Shown one piece after another: positions 58,182-64,000 of a stretch of 64,000 nucleotides of DNA (its first letter is position 1; every line of letters starts with the position of its first letter). This stretch comes from Paulinella micropora. Its lineage: Eukaryota; Cercozoa; Imbricatea; Euglyphida. The stretch is from assembly GCA_009731375.1 (NCBI GenBank), contig BJOX01000003.1, positions 210,825 through 274,824 on the forward strand, read 5' to 3'. A program made the translations under genes and the position numbers. The notes under the pieces were generated by a model, which had not been told where the DNA came from, made no database searches, and saw nothing but the letters and a program-made list of their open reading frames with translations.

Positions 58182-58756
58182 GTCATCATCATCATCATCA
58201 TCATCAACAACAACAACAACAACAATAACAACAACAAAACTTCTCTAAAGTCATTCGATAGGGCCAACCTATCCCTATTTTCTTTCCCGTTTCCTTTTGC
58301 GTCGGCTTCATGAATATGAGTCTACGCCTTTGTCTGTCCTCCTTCATCTTCCTTCTTTGTTCCTCTTCCTCCTTTCTTGCTGGCTAGTTCTGCTGGTCTA
58401 GTTTGGTCTCTTCGCCATTGTTCCTCCTCTCCCCTCTTGTTGTTGTTCTACTATAGTTCATGCTCTATTGCTCTTTCCTTCTTTCTCTATTCTTGTTTTT
58501 GAGCCTTAGAGTTCTTAGTACACTGAATAAGCTCTGGCGTCCCGACGGCCGGGATGACAGGACGAAAGTCTTGAAGTGTCAGTTATTATTTTTTTGTCGT
58601 TAGCCACACACCATCTTATCATCGGCTTACGTTATTAAATTGAACAACAACAACAGCAACAACAACAACAACAACAACAACGTCAACCACAACCACAAGA
58701 ATCACAACAACGACCACAACGACAACAACAACAACAACAACAACATAAGTCCAAAT

Positions 58757-58795
<39 letters not shown>

Positions 58796-58910
58796 GCAAC
58801 AAGAACAACAGCAACAACACTACAACAAAAGTCACAATCATAAGCACGTCAACCGCATGAATACCACAACAACAGCGACCACAACAACAGCACGTTGGTT
58901 TTTATTTATT
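57051..58910. repeat. CAA microsatellites and two related C/T-rich dispersed repeats
   Basis: (CAA)n at 57480-57535, 57585-57620, 57660-57690, 58148-58170 and 58640-58800. A pyrimidine-rich repeat recurs: 57310-57450 and 58410-58560 share cttgttgttgttctac, gctctttttcttcc-like and gagctctagagt/gagccttagagt segments; 57690-58085 and 58235-58400 share cgatagggcc and tctttgttcctcttcctcct-like segments. This looks like copies of a non-autonomous or truncated retroelement with microsatellite ends. No gene. Confidence 0.6.
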
Positions 58911-58919
58911 TAGTATTAT

Positions 58920-59170
58920 TATGATCCCTGAAAGGTGTTGTTTGGGGGGAGGGGGGAAATGGAAATTGTGTACCCCACCCCCCCACCCACCCCCACCCGC
59001 ATTTTTGCACCCCTGTCGGAATAAATCATGGTTTGTGGGAACGAGGAGGAGTTGGGAGCTCATATTTGCAGGGTGGCTAGCCCCAGACTCGATGTTGATG
59101 CTGATATAATTTTTTTTGGAATTCACGCAAATATTTGCGTTAGGGCAGTGTCCTGAATGCCAAAATTCCT
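58920..59170 (+). repeat. Dispersed repeat family R1 (first copy)
   Basis: Starts atccctgaaaggtgttg and includes ataaatcatggtttgtggga, gggtggctagccccagactc and cacgcaaatatttgcgttag. Further copies are at 60998-61170, 62010-62260 and 62275-62440. Non-coding. Confidence 0.75.
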
Positions 59171-59217
59171 TGTTGTTTTAGCCTATTTTCTGCACCCTCG
59201 AAATAAATCATGGTTTG

Positions 59218-59267
<50 letters not shown>

Positions 59268-59591
59268 GGAGGGGTGCACAGTATGGCACCCTACGGGAAG
59301 AGGAGGTGGTTGGGCCTCTTCCCACTGGTTCCGAGGCTATGTTGTGTTTTTTTTATAAGACTTACACCACGTGGGGTCAAAGGGGTATATACGTTCCGAG
59401 ATCTAGGGGTGGTGACGGGTTTCGAGGCGTCCCAGACACTTACCGCAAAACGTCCTCATGCGCTGGCAGACGGCATGAAATGTCTGCTACCCCCCTTGAG
59501 TCCCAGTCTTGTGGAACTCTCATAGGGAACATCAATCATTTGCAGTTGATTCCCTGCAAGGTATCCGACACGCCGAGCGGGTAGCTATTCA

Positions 59592-59711
59592 GGGATGGTT
59601 AGAGTCACTCTTCCCTCCCCAACATTCACTGCGTGACTGTTGGGTCGAGGGATGGAGGCGCATGGTCCTTGGACTCAGCCATGACAGATCAATACACTAT
59701 TATTATTATTA

Positions 59712-59749
<38 letters not shown>

Positions 59750-59886
59750 GGCCCGTCTGGAAGTGTTGGAACTGCCCTTGCGGGGGTGTCATTAGAGCTT
59801 ATCGTCAATTCTTCGTACTCCCCTCACGGGTGAGACGATGGAGGCGCATGTGCAGAAATGCATCAGCCATTGACAGAGAAGCACTA

Positions 59887-59971
<85 letters not shown>

Positions 59972-60171
59972 CATTATTATTATTATTATTATTATTAGGG
60001 AGTACATAGGCCATCGGTCCCTTTCCATGGGCTGATTGGTATAAAGCTCCTAGAGTAATGTTCAATGCCGTCACTTCCTTTATTCCACCGATAGGTGTGG
60101 AGACTTTCCTTATGGAATGGAGGATTGGATGCACATGGCCTTTTGGCTCAGCAATTGGCAGACGATACACA

Positions 60172-60180
<9 letters not shown>
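59592..60180 (+). repeat. Three short repeats joined by (ATT)n
   Basis: R2 (59592-59700, ggatggttagagtcactctt ... gacagatcaatac) recurs at 60903-60998. A second unit (59752-59886) is single here. R3 (59998-60175, agggagtacataggccatcg ... cagcaattggcag) recurs at 63190-63362. Each ends in (ATT)n, which acts as a boundary. 59271-59591, before them, is another unit without a copy here. Confidence 0.7.
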
Positions 60181-60204
<24 letters not shown>

Positions 60205-60207
<3 letters not shown>

Positions 60208-60411
60208 AGGCATGATTTTTTGCTTAATTTTTATGCTTGCTTGTTTGTTACTGCTGTTGTTGCTCTTTCTGTTGGGGTTACAGTCGTCGTTGATGTGGTT
60301 GTTGCAATTATTGCTGTTTTTAGTGGTTGTGGTGGTTGCTTTATTTTGTCGTCGTCGTTACTGCTGCTGCTGTTTTGTTGTTGTCTTCGTCGCCGTCTTC
60401 GTTGTCGTCGT

Positions 60412-60443
<32 letters not shown>

Positions 60444-60720
60444 ATCGTCGTCGTCGTCGTCGTCGTTATTGTGTCGTTGACGTTATTCTTGCTGTTGCTG
60501 TTGTTCTTGTTCTTGTACTTTGTTCTTGGTTTTGTCATATTGTCCTTGATGGTGGTTTTGTTATTTTGTCATCGTAGTTCTCGTTTTCGTTATTTCTGTG
60601 GCGGCTGCTTCTACTGATGTCGTTGTCTTCGTCGTCGTCGTTTATTTATGTCGGTTTGTTTTTTGTTATTGTTGCTGCTGCTGCTACGGCTTTTTTTGTT
60701 TTTGTTGTTGTTGTTCTTCC
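60205..60720. repeat. Degenerate TTG/TCG trinucleotide region
   Basis: About 500 bases of interrupted (GTT)n and (CGT)n. Open Val/Leu or Ser-rich frames are compositional. No gene recognised to 60900. Confidence 0.8.
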
Positions 60721-61345
60721 ATGCGATTTATGGTTAAAATGCAGATTTGCATGTATTTTTTCATTTTAGCGTTGAGAATATTTGGCTTACAATTATTTTT
60801 CAATTTCTCGTTTGAAGGGACCAGGAGCTGAAGGCTGATGTTTGATGCACCTTGCATTCTCGATGCGCTCTTTTTCTTCAACATCTTAAAACTTTTTTGC
60901 GCGGGATGGTTAGAGTAACCCTTCCCTCCCCATCATAGTGTCGTCGATGTTGGGTCGTAGGGATGGATGCGCTCAGCCATGACAGATCAATATATTATTA
61001 TCCCTGAAAGGTGTTGGGATAAGGGGGCAGGTGGTTGTGTAACCCTCCACCACCCAACCCCACAAATCGTAACCCCTGTGGGAATAAATCAGTTTGTGGG
61101 AACCAGGAGGATTTGGGAGCTCATATTTGAAGGGTGGCTAGCCCCAGACTCGATGTTGATATTGACATGATTTTTTTTTTTGGGGGGGGGGGGGGNNNNN
61201 NNNNNNNNNNNNNNNNNNNNNNNNNNNNNNNNNNNNNNNNNNNNNNNNNNNNNNNNNNNNNNNNNNNNNNNNNNNNNNNNCGGGGCCCTTCACGCGGAAT
61301 CCCCAGCCCCGCAGTTGTACGTACCCCTAGCAAATTAGCCGGCAC

Positions 61346-63095
61346 CAAAATGAATGGCTGAGAATGCTCCCAGGCTCTAAGAGTTGTGCAGAAGATTTTA
61401 TGCCGGTTACTCCCGCAATTGAAGGTATGATGCCGACTGTGGAAGGGGTGGAGGGCCTGCCCCCGGGATCCCTAGCCCCGCAATGGCATGTACTCCAAAT
61501 GAATTAGCCAGCACCAAAATGAATGGCTGAGAATGTTCCAAGGCTCTAGTTGTGCCAGAAGGGTTGAGAGGCTGATCTTTGGTTTTCACAACCTCGGGAC
61601 GCGCTCTTTTTTAGGGAGCTAGTTGAAATAAAGATTTACAAAGCTCCAAGACCCTAAAAGTTGTGCCAGAAGGGTTTAGAGGCTGATTTTTGTGCTTTCA
61701 CAACCTTAAGACGAGCTCTTTCTAGGGATATAGTTGAAATAGGAATTGTGAATATAGTGAAGTAGTGCCAAATGAATGGCTGAGATTGCTCCCAGGCTGT
61801 AAAAGTTGTGCATAAAGTAGTGCCAAAATGAATGGCTGAAAATGCTCCAAGTCTGTAAAAGTTGTGCATTCGAGAAAGAGAGGAAAAGCGACGTTGGGAA
61901 AGGGAGGGGAAAACGGAAGGGGGGGGGGGGGGGGGGGGGNNNNNNNNNNATCGTTTTAGGTGTTTGCGCAGCCCTTATTCTTACTATTACTATTATCATC
62001 ATTATTATTATCCCTGAAAGGTGTTGGCAGTAGGGGGTTGGGGGTTTTGGGGGAAGGGGGAAATGGAAATTGTGTACCCCCCCACCCAGCAAATCGGCAC
62101 CCCTGTCCCTATAAATCATGGTTTGTGGGAACGAGGAGGAGTTGGAGCTCATATTTGCAGGGTGGCTAGCCCCAGACTCGATCTTGATGCTGGTATAATT
62201 TTTTTGGAATTCACGCAAATGTTTGCGTTAGGGGAGTGTCCTGAATGCCGAAATTCCTTTTTTTTTTTCATTTCTGCACCCCCTGTCCCCATAAATCATG
62301 GTTTTTGGGAACCAGGAGGAGTTGGGAACTCATATTTGCAGGGTGCCTAGCCCCAGACTTGATGTTGATGCTGATATAATTTTTTTCGAATTCACGCAAA
62401 TATTTGCGTTAGTGGAGTGTCCTGAATGCAAAAATTCCTAGTTTTTTTGGGAGTACTTGCCGGTACCTCCGGCAATTGAACTTACCCTGCCCTGTCGAAG
62501 GGGAGGGGGGGTCCAGGCCTCCCCCCGGGAACCCAAGTCCTGCAATTGTACGTACCCCACGCGTTTTTGCCGGCACCAAAATGAATGGCTAAGAATGCTC
62601 CAAGGCTCTAAGAGTTGTGCCAGCAGGGATTACGCCGGTCACCTCCGGCAATTGAACGTACCCTGTCGACTGTGGAAGGGGGGGGGGGGGGGGGCCGGGG
62701 GGCCCCCCCCCCGGGGCCCCCCCCCCCCCNNNNNNNNNNGCGCCAAAATGAATGACTGAGAATGCTCCAAGGCTCCCAAAGTTGTGCCAGAAGGGTTGAG
62801 AGGCTGATTTTTTTGTTTTCACAACCTCGGGACGCGCTCTAGGTAGTGAACCACTTGAAATAGAGATTTACGAAGATTCAGGCAAAGTAGTGCCTAAATG
62901 AATGGCTGAGGTTGCTCCAAGGCTCTAAGAGTTGTGCCAGAGGGGCTTAGAGGCTGATTCTTTGTGTTTTCGCAAGCTTGTCACGAGCTTTTTTTTAGGG
63001 ATATAGCTGAAATTATGAAATTCGAATGTAATGACAAAGTAGTGCCAAAAGGACTTGCTGATATTGCTCCAAGGCTGTAAAAGTTGTGCATGTGA
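61346..63095. repeat. Tandem-like copies of repeat family R4 with gaps
   Basis: The unit ccaaaatgaatggctgagaa ... aagagttgtgccagaagggt ... ttcacaacctcgggacgcgc occurs, whole or partial, near 61346, 61516, 61640, 61775, 61825, 62577, 62745, 62895 and 63050, in one direction. Gaps of N in G/C homopolymers lie at 61196-61280, 61940-61949, 62730-62739 and 63180-63189. Copies of R1 are interleaved. No gene. Confidence 0.75.
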
Positions 63096-63189
63096 GAATG
63101 AGAGGAAAAGCGACCTTGGGAAGAGCCGGGGGGGGGGGGGGGGGGGGTTCGGAACCCCCCCCCCCCCCCCCCCCGGGGGNNNNNNNNNN

Positions 63190-63362
63190 AGGGAGTACAT
63201 AGGCCATCGGTCCTTTCCATGGGCTGATTGGTATAAAGCTCCTAGAGTAATGTTCTTTGCCGTCACTTCCTTTATTCCACCGATTGGTGTGGAGACTTTC
63301 CTTATGGAATGGAGGATTGGATGCACATGGCCTTTTGGCTCAGCAATTGGCAGGAGATACAC
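63190..63362 (+). repeat. Second copy of repeat R3
   Basis: Nearly identical to 59998-60175 and again followed by (ATT)n (63363-63396). Confidence 0.85.
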
Positions 63363-63399
<37 letters not shown>

Positions 63400-63761
63400 C
63401 CCAATGGCCTTACGGCGTTAAACTGTGATGCTAACTCAAAACCATTTGGTGGATGATGCTGGGGAGGAGGGTCGTTGGGACCCAGCGGATACCAAATTGT
63501 TATGGGTGGGGTTTTGAGGTAGTTCTAGCAACCATGCTTGGTGTACGCACTTGCACATGCGGCAACGTTTTGCAAGAGGTTGTTGGGACTGCGGAATAAC
63601 CTCGCCTTAGTGTAGTCTTGCCCTCAGGAGCTCCATCGGTGGCCCCTATAATCAGTCGAGAGACTGACTAGGTGGGGATGGAGCACCTCGAACAAGGGCA
63701 TGGAGGCTCATGTCCGGAAACGGATCGTCCCATCAGCTGCATCAATGCCTTAGAAGAAGTA

Positions 63762-63808
<47 letters not shown>

Positions 63809-63817
63809 GTATTCTTA

Positions 63818-63864
<47 letters not shown>

Positions 63865-63865
63865 T

Positions 63866-64000
63866 ATGGACACCGTGATAGCCCAGTGGTCAAGTTCTAC
63901 CATCTGGGCCCTGTCGCCAGCTCGATTCCCGTCGGTGCCACCAGTATTTTCATTGAACATACCGGTCCGTCTGGACCAGTATTTTTATTGAACATACCGG
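63866..64000 (+). mobile_element. tRNA-derived SINE-like sequence, running to the window edge
   Basis: After (ATT)n the sequence carries an A-box match (TAGCCCAGTGG, 63881-63891) and, 35 bases on, a B-box-like AGCTCGATTCC (63918-63928, 9 of 11). The first and last parts (GGACACCG and CGGTGCCACCA) could pair as an acceptor stem with one mismatch. It is followed by two tandem copies of a 35-bp segment (ccagtattttcattgaacat...). Resembles a tRNA-headed SINE; not a functional tRNA gene because the arms are imperfect. Confidence 0.6.

Noticed and set aside
63866-63945. Functional tRNA gene
   Set aside because: A- and B-box-like segments are present, but the B box has two mismatches, the acceptor stem has a mismatch, no good anticodon arm is seen and the tail is repeated, which fits a SINE better.

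Overview
The window is eukaryotic, probably from an invertebrate animal genome. It has abundant microsatellites, satellite arrays, assembly gaps, a tyrosine-recombinase retrotransposon and a tRNA-like SINE. No conserved host gene could be identified with confidence. The main content is two decayed, integrated Maverick/Polinton-type viral elements lying in opposite orientation, plus one much better preserved DIRS-order retrotransposon.

Element 1 (left edge to about 19.9 kb) carries, left to right: a family B DNA polymerase pseudogene (+), a class 3 lipase (-), a small GKYKGK-motif protein (+), a long minus-strand virion block (small virion protein, beta-rich virion protein, double-jelly-roll-type major capsid protein, candidate minor capsid protein, adenain-like protease, basic coiled-coil protein, small basic protein, packaging ATPase, a conserved 119-codon protein), a secreted Cys-rich protein (+), a membrane protein and a small Pro-rich protein (-), an S74-type trimeric fibre (-), then a charged protein, an F-box/zinc-like protein and an rve integrase (+), and two unknown proteins. 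Two kinds of palindrome punctuate its genes: one just upstream of start codons, one at gene 3' ends.

Element 2 (about 29.09 to 46.08 kb) carries the same virion block in the same order but flipped. It starts inside the fibre gene, so the integrase side is missing. Its polymerase is a different, longer Polinton-type PolB with a Cys-rich region. This polymerase is split by a 490-bp microsatellite. Element 2 lacks the lipase and has a C2H2/AP2-like protein at its polymerase end. The two elements share a roughly 95-bp terminal-type repeat (19804-19895 and 45983-46079, inverted).

Between them (19.9-29.1 kb) lie two satellite arrays, a foldback/MITE-like element, a Glu-rich open frame, TGCATGCA repeats and kilobases of CATAA, CATA, TATC and CA microsatellites. 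Short exon-like cassettes recur inside these microsatellites.

To the right are simple repeats (46.9-49.9 kb). A 6.7-kb PAT/Ngaro-like element follows on the minus strand (50375-57050), with gag, RT/RNase H, tyrosine recombinase and split direct repeats. The rest, to 64 kb, is a mosaic of short dispersed repeats joined by (ATT)n or (CAA)n tracts, ending in a tRNA-like SINE.

Functionally, the viral genes form a self-replicating, capsid-building set: PolB copies the genome, integrase inserts it, the ATPase packages it, the protease matures the virion, MCP and minor capsid build the shell, and the fibre probably mediates attachment. Most copies contain frameshifts or stops, so they read as old insertions. 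Some single-base indels lie in homopolymers and could be assembly errors.
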